Of a DNA stretch of 64,000 nucleotides, positions 1 to 7,460 are shown piece by piece. The notes under the pieces were generated by a model. It saw only the letters and a list, made by a program, of their open reading frames with translations, was not told where the DNA came from and did no database searches. How positions within the stretch are numbered: the first letter of the stretch is position 1; the number at the start of each line of letters is the position of its first letter. The stretch is from Palsa-504 sp963835775 (GTDB taxonomy: Bacteria; Actinomycetota; Actinomycetes; Streptosporangiales; Streptosporangiaceae): the NCBI GenBank assembly GCA_963835775.1, contig CAWIHB010000024.1, positions 434,001-498,000 on the forward strand, written 5' to 3'. A program made the translations under genes and the position numbers.

Positions 1-165
1 AGCGCCGCCACTTGGTCGGGGCTATTGTCGGGTGCCGCCGAACGGCCGCCAGAACCCGCAGGCACACCTTGAAACCCGCCGCGGCCTCGGCTGCGCTCAG
101 GGTCACGGTGGCCGTGCTGCTCGCGCCGCCCTGGTGATGCAGGACCAGGTGGGTTACGCCGGCCA
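1..165 (-). pseudogene. Remnant of a Gfo/Idh/MocA-type oxidoreductase C-terminal region
   Basis: Read on the minus strand, the first ~165 bases give an open stretch containing VTHLVLHHQGGASST and a following alternating Ser/Thr/Ala segment. This resembles the C-terminal beta-sheet region of Gfo/Idh/MocA dehydrogenases. A stop lies just upstream of it and I see no start codon, so it is 5'-truncated. The continuation seems to change frame near base 50. It runs off the window start. This is recognition by eye of a short stretch; it could be chance coding potential in GC-rich DNA. Confidence 0.25.
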
Positions 166-185
166 GAGGACTCAGGACTCAGCGA

Positions 186-238
186 GCCAGGCCTGGATCA
201 GATGGCCGGGGCCGGGTCAACTGGCCAGGCCTGGATCA
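186..238. repeat. Short direct repeat upstream of the thioredoxin-TPR gene
   Basis: GCCAGGCCTGGATCA occurs at 186-200 and again at 224-238, each followed closely by GGCC. It lies between the degraded fragment at the window start and the gene starting at 270. No function is assigned. Confidence 0.4.
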
Positions 239-269
239 AGCGGCCAGAGGTATACGGCAGGATGGAGGC

Positions 270-1286
270 ATGCAGCCGCGGGATTTTTCGCTCTATGGTG
301 CCGTCGATCTGGGTGCGCGGCAGGCAGCCGCGCAGCGCAGGCAGCAGGCGGCCGAGTCCGTCGGCTCCGCCGCATCGGGCGGGGCCGTCATCGAGGTCAC
401 CGAGCAGACCTTTAACGTCAACGTCGTCGACCGTTCCCGGACCACGCCCGTGATCATCGACCTGTGGGCCGAATGGTGCGGGCCGTGCAAGCAGCTCAGC
501 CCGGTGCTGGAGAAGCTCGCCGCCGAGGCGGACGGCCAGTGGATCCTGGCCAAGGTCGACGTCGACGCCAACCCCCAGCTGGCCGCGGCCCTGCAGGTGC
601 AGAGCATCCCCATGGTGGTCGCGGTCATCGGCGGCCAGCTGGTCGACGGCTTCCTCGGCGCCCTGCCCGAAGCCCAGGTCAGGCAGTGGCTCGGCCAGGT
701 CCTGGATGCGGCAGAGAAGCTGGGCCTGCAGGTCGCCAGCCGCCCGGCCGGCCAGGCCGGGGACGGGGACACCGAGGACGCGGACACCGCGAACGGCGAC
801 ACTGCGGAAAGGCCGCGGGCCGATGGCGCCGCAGCCCGCCGAGCAGCCGGCGGCTACGGTGATGCGAGCGCGATGCCGCCCGCCTACGTCGAGGCCCGCG
901 CCGCGATGGAGCGAGGCGACCTGGACGCCGCGGCCAAGGCCTTCGAGGACCAGCTGGCTGCCTCGCCCAGCGACCCGGTAGCCAAGACCGGGCTGTCCCA
1001 GGTCAATCTGATCCGCCGGGTCAGCTCCTACGACCAGGCCCGGGTCCGCCGGGACGCCGCCGAACACCCGGCTGACGCCGAGGCGCAGATCCGGGTGGCC
1101 GACCTCGACATGGCCTCGGGGCGGAGCGAGGACGCCTTCGACCGCCTGCTCGGCGTGATCCGGCGCACCTCGGGCGAGGACCGGGACAAGGCCCGCGTGC
1201 ACCTGGTCGGCCTGTTCGAGATCCTCCCGCCGCGTGATCGGCGGGTGGCCAAGGCCCGTTCCGCGCTGTCCGCCCTGCTGTTCTGA
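270..1286 (+). CDS. Thioredoxin-domain tetratricopeptide co-chaperone (CnoX/YbbN-like)
   Basis: The 338-residue protein has a thioredoxin fold at about residues 40-145 with the redox motif WCGPCK, followed by an Asp/Ala-rich linker and an alpha-helical TPR-like region at about 200-335. This is the architecture of CnoX/YbbN, a holdase that protects proteins during oxidative stress and hands them to chaperones. Both active-site cysteines are present. There is no signal peptide, so it should be cytoplasmic. The downstream neighbour is a small heat-shock gene, which fits a proteostasis setting, but about 320 bp separate them and they need not be cotranscribed. Actinobacterial homologues have similar length. 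The ATG at 270 is preferred over an out-of-frame ATG at 262. Confidence 0.88.
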   Translation: MQPRDFSLYGAVDLGARQAAAQRRQQAAESVGSAASGGAVIEVTEQTFNVNVVDRSRTTPVIIDLWAEWCGPCKQLSPVLEKLAAEADGQWILAKVDVDANPQLAAALQVQSIPMVVAVIGGQLVDGFLGALPEAQVRQWLGQVLDAAEKLGLQVASRPAGQAGDGDTEDADTANGDTAERPRADGAAARRAAGGYGDASAMPPAYVEARAAMERGDLDAAAKAFEDQLAASPSDPVAKTGLSQVNLIRRVSSYDQARVRRDAAEHPADAEAQIRVADLDMASGRSEDAFDRLLGVIRRTSGEDRDKARVHLVGLFEILPPRDRRVAKARSALSALLF

Positions 1287-1609
1287 CCGGCCAGAACCCG
1301 GCCAGGACCTGTGGCTGTTCCATAAGTGGCTCGGACGGTCCCACCTCACCCACACACCCCACCAACCCCGCAGTAACCAGACACGTCCCTCCGGCTGGCG
1401 TGAAGTTGGTGGCTGCTGTGACGGCTGGGGCTCCGGCCCGGCGGGGCGATCACCCGGCCACAAACCCGGCCGGAACCCAGCCCGGGCCAGACGAAAATCT
1501 CTCAGCGCCTCACGAGGGAATATACAAATTAAGTTATAAGTTACTTGCTTATGGAGGATGAATTCGGGGATCCCCGCATCCTCCAGAAACCTTCGGAGGT
1601 GAGGCAAGG
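1287..1609 (+). other. Intergenic region and hsp20 leader
   Basis: This 323-bp gap holds no convincing gene. Its 3' part, about 1518-1552, is strikingly AT-rich for this genome (runs such as TATACAAATTAAG and AAGTTATAAGTTACTT) and is the likely hsp20 promoter/operator. I do not see a clear CIRCE or HAIR element. The last 60 bases form the structured leader annotated separately. Confidence 0.5.
1553..1600 (+). promoter_or_regulatory. Structured hsp20 5' leader with competing hairpins over the ribosome binding site
   Basis: GGAGGATG (1553-1560) pairs with CATCCTCC (1577-1584), enclosing the palindrome CGGGGATCCCCG (1565-1576) with an AATT bulge. The same CCTCC (1580-1584) is complementary to the ribosome binding site GGAGG (1595-1599). 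ACCT (1589-1592) can also pair with AGGT (1597-1600) around a TCGG loop. So two exclusive folds exist: one leaves the Shine-Dalgarno sequence free and one hides it. A translational switch such as an RNA thermometer is an inference from these complementarities. Confidence 0.5.
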
Positions 1610-2029
1610 ATGTATTTGACAACTTTTGACCCGTTCGCCCGGGACCTGTACCGGCTGGCCCGGCGGACCGGGTTCGGCCCGGTCGCCATGCCGCTGGATG
1701 TCGTGCGCCACGACGGTGACGTCACCCTGCGGTTCGACGTACCCGGCAGCGACCCCGACTCGATCGAGGTCACCGTGGACCGCGGCGTCCTGACCGTCAG
1801 CGTGAAGCGGCAGGAGGGGCGCACCGAGAACGACAAGTTCTTCGTGCGGGAGCGCAGCATGGGCACGTTCACCCGTCGCCTGCGGCTGTCGGAGAACCTG
1901 AACGCCAACGCGGTCGAGGCCAGCTACACCAACGGCGTGCTCGAGGTCCGGATCCCGGTCCTGGAGCAGGCCAAGCCGCGCAAGGTGGAGGTCCGCCAGG
2001 GCGAGGCCCAGGAGGAGCTCGCGGCCTGA
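1610..2029 (+). CDS. Small heat-shock protein, Hsp20/alpha-crystallin family
   Basis: The 139-residue product has an alpha-crystallin domain at about residues 35-125, with the typical FDVPGSDPDSIEVTVDRGVL and GVLEVRIPVLEQ segments (the latter holding the C-terminal I-x-I-like motif). These ATP-independent holdases form oligomers that bind unfolding proteins in the cytoplasm. Length is normal for the family. The start at 1610 follows a strong GGAGGTGAGG ribosome binding site at 1595-1604. A MerR-type regulator lies immediately downstream, after a terminator-like hairpin, and may be involved in control. Homologues include the actinobacterial Hsp18/Hsp20 proteins. Confidence 0.95.
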   Translation: MYLTTFDPFARDLYRLARRTGFGPVAMPLDVVRHDGDVTLRFDVPGSDPDSIEVTVDRGVLTVSVKRQEGRTENDKFFVRERSMGTFTRRLRLSENLNANAVEASYTNGVLEVRIPVLEQAKPRKVEVRQGEAQEELAA

Positions 2030-2057
2030 CCCAAGCCAGGACAACGGCAGTAATACG

Positions 2058-2094
2058 AGCGGCCGGCGGGCGCAGATGCGTCCCGCCGGCCGCT
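2058..2094 (+). terminator. Hairpin terminator after hsp20
   Basis: AGCGGCCGGCGGG at 2058-2070 and CCCGCCGGCCGCT at 2082-2094 form a perfect 13-bp stem with an 11-nt loop, 29 bases after the hsp20 stop. There is no long U tract, as is common for actinomycete terminators. Confidence 0.7.
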
Positions 2095-2143
2095 TACCAT
2101 CTGGGCAGCATCTGCCCACTACCATCCCGGGGGAGGGAACGTC

Positions 2144-2455
2144 ATGGCACCATCACCACTCGAAGACGAGAACGCGCCGCTGTTCACCGTCGGGCAGGTC
2201 GCGGACATGCTCGCCGTCAAGCAGGCGTTCCTGCGCCGCGTCGACGAACTCCGGGTCGTCTCGCCGCAGCGGTCGGCGGGCGGGCAGCGCCGCTACACCC
2301 GGTACGAGATCCGCGTCATCCAGCAGGTCGTCACCATGGCCGACGAGGGCATCACCCTGCAGGCCATCCGCCGCATCATCGAGCTGGAGCATCAGCTCGC
2401 CGAGGTCACCCGCGAACGCGACGAACTGGCCCGCCGCCTCACCGAGCAGCAGTAA
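2144..2455 (+). CDS. MerR-family transcriptional regulator, HspR-like
   Basis: The 103-residue protein starts with a MerR winged helix: FTVGQVADMLAVKQAFLRRV, then the RRYTRYEI wing at about residues 48-56, then a C-terminal helix ending in a short coiled-coil (residues 75-100). It lacks an effector-binding domain, as HspR does. HspR represses heat-shock operons in actinomycetes by binding inverted repeats. The position directly after hsp20 suggests control of that gene. The residues after the HTH 'VKQAFLRRVDELRVVSPQRSAGGQRRY' fit HspR/MerR orthologues. A good GGGGGAGG ribosome binding site precedes the ATG. Its last 64 bases overlap the end of the convergent MarR gene. Confidence 0.8.
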   Translation: MAPSPLEDENAPLFTVGQVADMLAVKQAFLRRVDELRVVSPQRSAGGQRRYTRYEIRVIQQVVTMADEGITLQAIRRIIELEHQLAEVTRERDELARRLTEQQ

Positions 2456-3039
2456 CCGCAAACCGGTAACCGCAAACCGGTAACCGCAAGCCGGCAACCG
2501 CAAGCCGGCAACCGCAAGCCGGCAACCGCAAGCCGGCAACCGCAAGCCGGTAACCGGCCAGGCACCTCGGCCAGCTGCTCGAGCACCGGCAGGGCCTCGG
2601 CCAGCGCCGACCGCTGGGCCGGAGTGAGCAGCTCCAGGCTCTTGGTCAGCAGCAGGGTGCTCTCGGTGCGGATGCGCTCCAGGGCCTCCTGGCCGTGCGG
2701 GGTGATGGCCAGGGTGCTGGCCCGCGCGTCGCTCGGGTCGGGGAACCGCCGGACGTAGCCGCTTTCCTCCAGCGCGGTCACCAGCCGGGTGAGCGTCGAC
2801 GGCGCGATGCCCTCGGCCGCGGCCAGGTCCCCAAGCCGCATCGGCCCCGACGTCCCCACGGTGGCCAGCGCCGCCAGCTGAGTGGGGGTCAGGCCGGCCA
2901 GCTCGTGACGGCGCAGCCGGCGGGACAGCCGGGCCAGGGCGACACGCAGCCGGGTGACGTCGATCCCGGCGTCACCGGAGTCCGGGGCGAGGGCCAGTTT
3001 CCGGCCGCCCGCCGCGCTGGCTACGGGTTCCGTGCTCAC
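2392..3039 (-). CDS. MarR-family transcriptional regulator with repeat-encoded C-terminal tail
   Basis: The GTG at 3039 gives a normal MarR core of about 160 residues. It has helices around RLRVALARLSRRLRR and LTPTQLAALATV, a winged helix with MRLGDLAAAEGIAPSTLTRL, and the wing VRRFPDPSDARAST. MarR proteins are dimeric repressors that respond to phenolic ligands or oxidants. The ordinary fold should end near EVPG at about base 2553. The frame then continues about 54 residues through the 14-bp repeat array, giving a Cys-rich periodic tail (RLPACGCRLAVAGL), and ends inside the MerR gene. The tail is probably a recent expansion. The gene is divergent from yqgE with about 110 bp between starts. 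Confidence 0.85.
   Translation of the reverse strand: MSTEPVASAAGGRKLALAPDSGDAGIDVTRLRVALARLSRRLRRHELAGLTPTQLAALATVGTSGPMRLGDLAAAEGIAPSTLTRLVTALEESGYVRRFPDPSDARASTLAITPHGQEALERIRTESTLLLTKSLELLTPAQRSALAEALPVLEQLAEVPGRLPACGCRLAVAGLRLPACGCRLAVTGLRLPVCGYCCSVRRRASSSRSRVTSAS
2453..2558. repeat. Tandem 14-bp repeat array overlapping the MarR gene end
   Basis: About 7.5 copies of a 14-bp unit (AGCCGGCAACCGCA and variants AACCGGTAACCGCA) run from the MerR stop into the MarR reading frame. Because 14 is not a multiple of three, three units (42 bp) are needed before the frame repeats, and the minus-strand translation repeats every 14 residues. Confidence 0.95.
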
Positions 3040-3149
3040 CCGTTCAGCGTACGCGCTGTGCACCGCGGGCTGGAGTGCGGCGCAACGGCGATCCCGGCGG
3101 GTCGTAATCCGCGACGCCGTCACTTCCGAACCTGCCTGATGATAGGTAT

Positions 3150-3734
3150 ATGGATGAAATGGCATCGGAAGATCTGGCAGGTCGCCTGCTCGTAGCCACC
3201 CCGATGCTGGGAGATCCCAACTTCAAGCGCACCGTCGTCCTGATCGTGGAGCACGAGTCCGAACAGGGCACCCTCGGCGTGGTCCTCAACCGTCCCACCA
3301 AGGTCCCGGTCGGCCAGGTGCTCGAGCCCTGGGACGACCTGGCCACCAGCCCGTCGGTCGTGTTCACCGGCGGCCCGGTCGCGCCGAACAGCGCCCTGGC
3401 GCTCGCGCTGGTGCCGGGCACCGACGAGCCGGTCGGCTGGCACCCGCTGGACGGCGCCCCGGCCATGACCCGCCTCGGCCTGGTCGACCTCGACGCCCCG
3501 CCCGGGCTGATCGCTCCCGCGGTGGCCTCGCTGCGGGTCTACGCGGGCTACGCCGGCTGGAGCGCCGGCCAGCTCATGGCCGAGATCGAGGAGGGCGCCT
3601 GGTACGTGGTGCCGGCTGATCCGGCCGACGCGTTCTGCGCCGAGCCGGACCGGCTGTGGCCGGCCGTGCTGCGCCGCCAGGGCGGCGAACTGGCCTACGT
3701 GGCCACCTATCCCGACGACCCGAGCCTCAACTGA
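3150..3734 (+). CDS. YqgE/AlgH family protein (DUF179)
   Basis: The 194-residue product carries the family signatures LLVATPMLGDPNFKRTVVLI near the N-terminus, GVVLNRPT, and VFTGGPV at about residue 72. The biochemical role of this family is not firmly established; it is widespread and cytoplasmic. Length matches homologues (about 185-200). The start at 3150 is chosen by an AGGT-containing upstream sequence; an in-frame ATG at 3159 is an alternative. It is divergent from the MarR gene and followed by the DUF3039 gene after 54 bp. Confidence 0.9.
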   Translation: MDEMASEDLAGRLLVATPMLGDPNFKRTVVLIVEHESEQGTLGVVLNRPTKVPVGQVLEPWDDLATSPSVVFTGGPVAPNSALALALVPGTDEPVGWHPLDGAPAMTRLGLVDLDAPPGLIAPAVASLRVYAGYAGWSAGQLMAEIEEGAWYVVPADPADAFCAEPDRLWPAVLRRQGGELAYVATYPDDPSLN

Positions 3735-3788
3735 AACTGACCACGCACCTGCCAGCGGGCAAAGCGCGGACAAAGTAGACTCGCCAGG

Positions 3789-4058
3789 GTGAGCGAGACT
3801 GAGGTCCTTCCCCAACAGGGCACGCGCATCCAGACCGATGTCCGGCCCGACCTGTCGCACGGTGACGGCGACCACGAGCGGTTCGCCCACTACGTCGACA
3901 AGAGCAAGATCGTCGACAGCATGGTGACCGGGACCCCGGTCACGGCGCTGTGCGGCAAGGTGTGGGTGCCGAGCCGGGACCCGAAGCGTTACCCGGTCTG
4001 CCCCACCTGCAAGGAGATCTACGAGATGCTTCCTCAGGGCGACGGCGGCGACGACTGA
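3789..4058 (+). CDS. DUF3039 domain-containing protein
   Basis: The 89-residue acidic protein belongs to an actinobacterial family of unknown function. The conserved part runs from HERFAHYVDKSKIVDS to the putative metal-binding cysteines in VTALCGKVW and YPVCPTCKEIYE. The CxxC plus an upstream Cys suggests zinc binding (inference). The GTG at 3789 is used as start. In many actinomycetes this gene sits beside yqgE and a DEAD/DEAH helicase, as it does here. Confidence 0.88.
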   Translation: MSETEVLPQQGTRIQTDVRPDLSHGDGDHERFAHYVDKSKIVDSMVTGTPVTALCGKVWVPSRDPKRYPVCPTCKEIYEMLPQGDGGDD

Positions 4059-4074
4059 CCGATCGACCGGATGA

Positions 4075-4108
4075 CAACCCCCCGTAGCCGGGCGGTTCCG
4101 GGGGGTTG
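4075..4108 (+). terminator. Hairpin terminator after the DUF3039 gene
   Basis: CAACCCCCCG at 4075-4084 pairs with CGGGGGGTTG at 4099-4108, a perfect 10-bp stem with a 14-nt loop, located 17 bases after the stop codon. Confidence 0.7.
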
Positions 4109-4147
4109 CCCTCCCGAGCCGGTGCGACCCGGTAGCATGTCGGCCTC

Positions 4148-5931
4148 GTGAGCACCCCTCGGACCGGCCCCGGAATCCCTCAGCTGCCAGCAGGTCCCGT
4201 TCGGGATGATCCTCTCCTGGGTCTTCGCGGCTGGCAGAAGGATGCCTATCACGAGTATTTCAAGCTGCCCAGGCGTGATTTTCTGCTGGTGGCCACGCCC
4301 GGGGCGGGGAAGACCGCCTACGCGCTCACCGTCGCCGCCGAACTCCTGGCCCGGCGCGAGGTCGCCACGCTCACCGTGGTCACGCCGACCGAGCACCTCA
4401 AGCACCAGTGGGCGCAGGCGGCATCCGGGTTCGGCATCGCCATCGACTCCGCCTACCGGAACGCCCAGGGCCGGGCGGGCGCCGATTTCCACGGCGTGGC
4501 CGTCACCTACGCGCAGGTCGCGGCGCACCCGGCGCTGCACAGGCAGCGCACCCAGAACCGCCGCACCCTGGTCATCTTCGACGAGATCCACCACGCGGGC
4601 GACGCGCTGTCCTGGGGCGAGGCGGTCCAGGAGGCGTTCGAGCCGGCCCGCCGCCGGCTGGGGCTGACCGGCACGCCGTTCCGCAGCGACGCCAACCCGA
4701 TCCCGTTCGTCAGCTACGTCGACGAGCCGGGCGGCGTCAAGCGCAGCGCGTCGGACTACGTCTACGGCTACGGGCCGGCGCTGGAGGACGGCGTGGTCCG
4801 GCCGGTCATCTTCCTGGCCTACTCGGGCGAGATGAGCTGGCGCACCCGGGCCGGCGACGAGATCACCGCCACCCTGGGCACGCCGATGACCAAGGACCAG
4901 ATCGCGCACGCCTGGCGGACGGCGCTGGATCCCGCCGGAGAATGGGTCAGCCGGGTGCTCGAGGCGGCCGACAAGCGGCTGACCGAGGTCCGCCGGGGCA
5001 TGCCCGACGCCGGCGGCTTGGTCATCGCGGGCGACCACGAGGACGCCCGGGCCTACGCCGCGCTGCTGCGCGGGCTGACCGGCAAGCGCCCGGTCGTGGT
5101 GCTGTCCGACGACCCGGCCGCCAGCAAGAAGATCTCCGCGTTCGCCGGCTCCGGCGAGCGCTGGATGGTCGCGGTGCGCATGGTGTCCGAGGGCGTGGAC
5201 ATCCCGCGGCTGGCGGTCGGCGTCTACGCCACCAGCGTGTCCACCGCCCTGTTCTTCGCCCAGGCCGTCGGCCGGTTCGTGCGGGCCAGGCAGCGGGGGA
5301 GACGGCGTCGGTCTTCCTCCCGTCCGTGCCCCTGCTGCTGTCCTACGCCGCCGAATTGGAGGCCGAACGAGACCACGTGCTCCGGTCCGCCACCGGTGAC
5401 TCGCCCGAGGAGGACGAGCTGGCCGAGGCCCAGCGCCAGCGCGACACCCCGGACGTGTCCGACGAGCCGGCCTTCCAGGCCCTCAACGCGTCCGCGCACT
5501 TCGACCGGGTGCTGTACGACGGCGGCGAGTTCGGCACCGCCACCGCGGCCGGCTCGCCGGAGGAGGAGGACTTCCTCGGCCTGCCCGGCCTGCTCGAGCC
5601 CGACCAGGTCCGCACCCTGCTCAGCAAACGCCAGCAGTCCCAGCTCGCCGCCCGCTCCCGCTCCGCCCATCCAGCCCCGGCTGCCGCCCACCCAGCTCCG
5701 GCTGCCGCCGAGCCCGTCGCGGCTCCGGTGAGCCGCCAGCAGCTCGCCGCCCTCCGCAAGGAACTCAACGGCCTGGTCGGCGCCTGGAGTCACCGCACCG
5801 GCCAGCCCCACGGCGTCATTCACGCCGAACTCCGCCAGACCTGCGGCGGCCCCCCGCTGCCCCAGGCCACCGCCGACCAGATCCAGGCCCGCATCGCCAC
5901 CATCCGCCGCTGGGCCATCTCAGGCCGCTGA
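4148..5931 (+). pseudogene. DEAD/DEAH-box (superfamily 2) helicase, frameshifted in a G run
   Basis: The first frame (from the GTG at 4148) encodes an SF2 helicase: a Q-like region with WQKDAYHEYF, Walker A ATPGAGKT at about residue 50, IFDEIHH as motif II, LTGTPFRSD as motif III, and motif VI QAVGRFVRARQRG. At the G5 run at 5295-5299 the frame is lost. The expected continuation (ETASVFLPSVPLLLSYAAE) is in the next frame and runs to a stop at 5931. Adding one G restores one protein of about 594 residues, the usual length. This could be a sequencing or assembly error or a real inactivation. The family is common in actinomycetes beside DUF3039; its substrate is not known. Confidence 0.85.
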
Positions 5932-6174
5932 CCGCGCGTCATCGTGGATCGTGACGGCGACTCCGGCCAGGAGGAACGGTGCGCCCGCCCCGATGAGCTG
6001 CATGGCGCGCGGCCAGCCTCCGACCTCCTCGTACGGCGCTTCCAGGTTGCGGATGGCGGTGATGACCTGGTCCCTTGTCCAGCCGCCCGCGGCCGTGCGG
6101 GCCACCTGGTCACGTTCGGCTGCTCCGTTCGGCAGCATCGAGAGGTACAGCGCGATCAGGTCCATCAGCTTCAT
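5920..6174 (-). CDS. Small hypothetical protein coupled to the truncated ATPase
   Basis: The ATG at 6174 overlaps the TGA of the upstream ATPase fragment as ATGA, suggesting translational coupling. The 84-residue product (MKLMDLIALYLSML..., ending near IHDDARSAA) has a hydrophobic start and a second hydrophobic stretch AMQLIGAGAPFLLAGVAVTI. I do not recognise a family. It may instead be a scar of the truncated regulator's 3' part. Its end overlaps the convergent helicase end by 12 bases. Confidence 0.4.
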   Translation of the reverse strand: MKLMDLIALYLSMLPNGAAERDQVARTAAGGWTRDQVITAIRNLEAPYEEVGGWPRAMQLIGAGAPFLLAGVAVTIHDDARSAA

Positions 6175-6710
6175 TTTCGCCAGCTGATGGATCCGGCCCG
6201 GCTGCCAGGCGAGCTCCACGGGAGCCGAGATGGAGATCTGGTCAGCGGGGCCAGCCGGTACCGGGCCTCCCCGGCCACCCGCAGCGGCTCCCGGCTGGTC
6301 GCCAGGATCCGCACGTCATCTCCGGCCCGCAGCAGCCCGGCGCACAAGCCCGCCGCCGCGCCGATCACGTGCTCGCAGTTATCCAGGACCAGCAGCAGCT
6401 GCTGGCGGCCCAGCACCCGCGCCAGTGCCTCGGTCGCCGGCACCCCCGGCTGCTCCCGCACCCCCAGCGCCGCCGCTACCACCGACCCCACCAGCCCCGG
6501 TTCCGCCACCGCCGCCGGTTCGGCCAGCCACACCCCGTCGGCGAACCGGCCCGCCACCCGGGCCGCCACCTCACCGGCCAGCCGCGTCTTGCCCGAACCG
6601 CCCGGCCCGGTCACCGTCACCAGCCGGTACTCACCAAGCAGGCCCGCGACCTCATCCACCGCCCCAGCCCGGCCGATGAAGCTCGTCAGCGCAAGCGGAA
6701 AGCCCTGCAC
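6171..6710 (-). pseudogene. Truncated AfsR/LuxR-type regulator: N-terminal NTPase domain only
   Basis: The 179-residue product starts with LALTSFIGRAGAVDEVAGLL and has Walker A TGPGGSGKTRL, a Walker B-like LLLVLDNCEHV and the sensor ILATSREPL. This is the NB-ARC-like ATPase start of large actinomycete regulators (AfsR, SARP or LuxR ATPase families), which normally exceed 600 residues and continue into TPR or HTH regions. Here the frame ends shortly after VAGEARYRLAPL in sequence unlike the family, and no continuation is visible. It is probably a degraded gene, though a short STAND-like ATPase is not excluded. Confidence 0.65.
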
Positions 6711-6768
6711 ACCGACCGGTGCGGTCCCTCCGGCAGCCCGACCACGCCCGTATGATAACCGTTTGTCA

Positions 6769-6793
6769 CTGTCTGCGTACAGTACGCAGACAG
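6769..6793. promoter_or_regulatory. 25-bp palindromic operator-like site
   Basis: CTGTCTGCGTAC (6769-6780) and its exact complement GTACGCAGACAG (6782-6793) flank one central A. Palindromes of this size and shape are typical of TetR-family operators. The site lies between the starts of the truncated ATPase fragment (minus strand, 6710) and the stop of pncA, about 58 bp upstream of the fragment's start. No TetR gene is present nearby. Confidence 0.55.
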
Positions 6794-6819
6794 CCGCTGA
6801 GGGCTACCGGCTCGAAGGC

Positions 6820-7395
6820 CTACGAGCCGCCGGCGGGAGTGCCGGTCAGCTCGACGCCGGCGGCGCGCAGGTCCTCGATGGCCTTAGCCGTCGATGCGGG
6901 GGCAACTCCAGCGGTCAGGTCGAGCAGCACCCGGGTGGGAAAGCCCACCCGGGCCGCGTCCGCGGCGGTCGCGTGCACGCAGTAGTCGGTGGCGATGCCC
7001 ACCACGTCGACCTGGTCGACGCCGTGTCCGCGCAGCCAGTCGGCCAGCGGCGTCCCGGCGTCATCGAAGCCCTCGAAGCCGCTGTAGGCCGCGGCGTGCG
7101 CTCCCTTGCGGAACACCGCCTCGACGGCCGCCGTGTCCAGGTTGGGGTGGAAGTCGGCGCCTGTGGTGCCCGCCACGCAGTGCGGCGGCCAGGAGTCTGC
7201 GTAGTCCGGATGGTCGGAGAAGTGGCTGCCCGGGTCCACGTGGAAGTCCTTGGTCGCCACCACGTGGTCGTATCCGGCGCCACCGCCGGCCAGGAGTCCG
7301 CTGATGGCCCGGGCCACCGCGGCCCCGCCGGCCACGGCCAGCGAACCGCCCTCGCAGAAGTCGTTCTGCACGTCAACGATGATCAGCGCGCGCAT
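6820..7395 (-). CDS. pncA: Nicotinamidase
   Basis: The 191-residue isochorismatase-fold enzyme deamidates nicotinamide to nicotinate. The catalytic triad is visible as D8 (IIVDVQNDF), K97 (FRKGAH) and C139 (ATDYCVHAT). The metal-binding region KDFHVDPGSHF and H72 is also present. Length matches M. tuberculosis PncA (186). With pncB at 8018-9406 on the same strand it forms the Preiss-Handler salvage route from nicotinamide to nicotinate mononucleotide. The YbaK gene lies between them, so the three may be one transcription unit. By family knowledge, this enzyme would also activate pyrazinamide. Confidence 0.95.
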   Translation of the reverse strand: MRALIIVDVQNDFCEGGSLAVAGGAAVARAISGLLAGGGAGYDHVVATKDFHVDPGSHFSDHPDYADSWPPHCVAGTTGADFHPNLDTAAVEAVFRKGAHAAAYSGFEGFDDAGTPLADWLRGHGVDQVDVVGIATDYCVHATAADAARVGFPTRVLLDLTAGVAPASTAKAIEDLRAAGVELTGTPAGGS

Positions 7396-7460
7396 AGAGC
7401 TAACGGTATCCTCCGCATCCGGGAGGCGTGATGGCCGCTGCTGTGGACCAAGCCGCGGGA

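Noticed and set aside
1556..1576. GAATTC and GGATCC sites close together, as in a cloning polylinker
   Set aside because: The sequence continues as part of a longer inverted repeat and no other vector sequence is present, so coincidence is more likely.
198..1622. Long minus-strand frame opposite the thioredoxin-TPR gene
   Set aside because: It overlaps a clear thioredoxin gene and shows no family features.
2453..2558. CRISPR-like array
   Set aside because: The 14-bp units are directly adjacent with no spacers.
5290..5305. Programmed frameshifting in the helicase
   Set aside because: There is no slippery heptamer with a downstream structure; a missing G fits better, as in two other genes.
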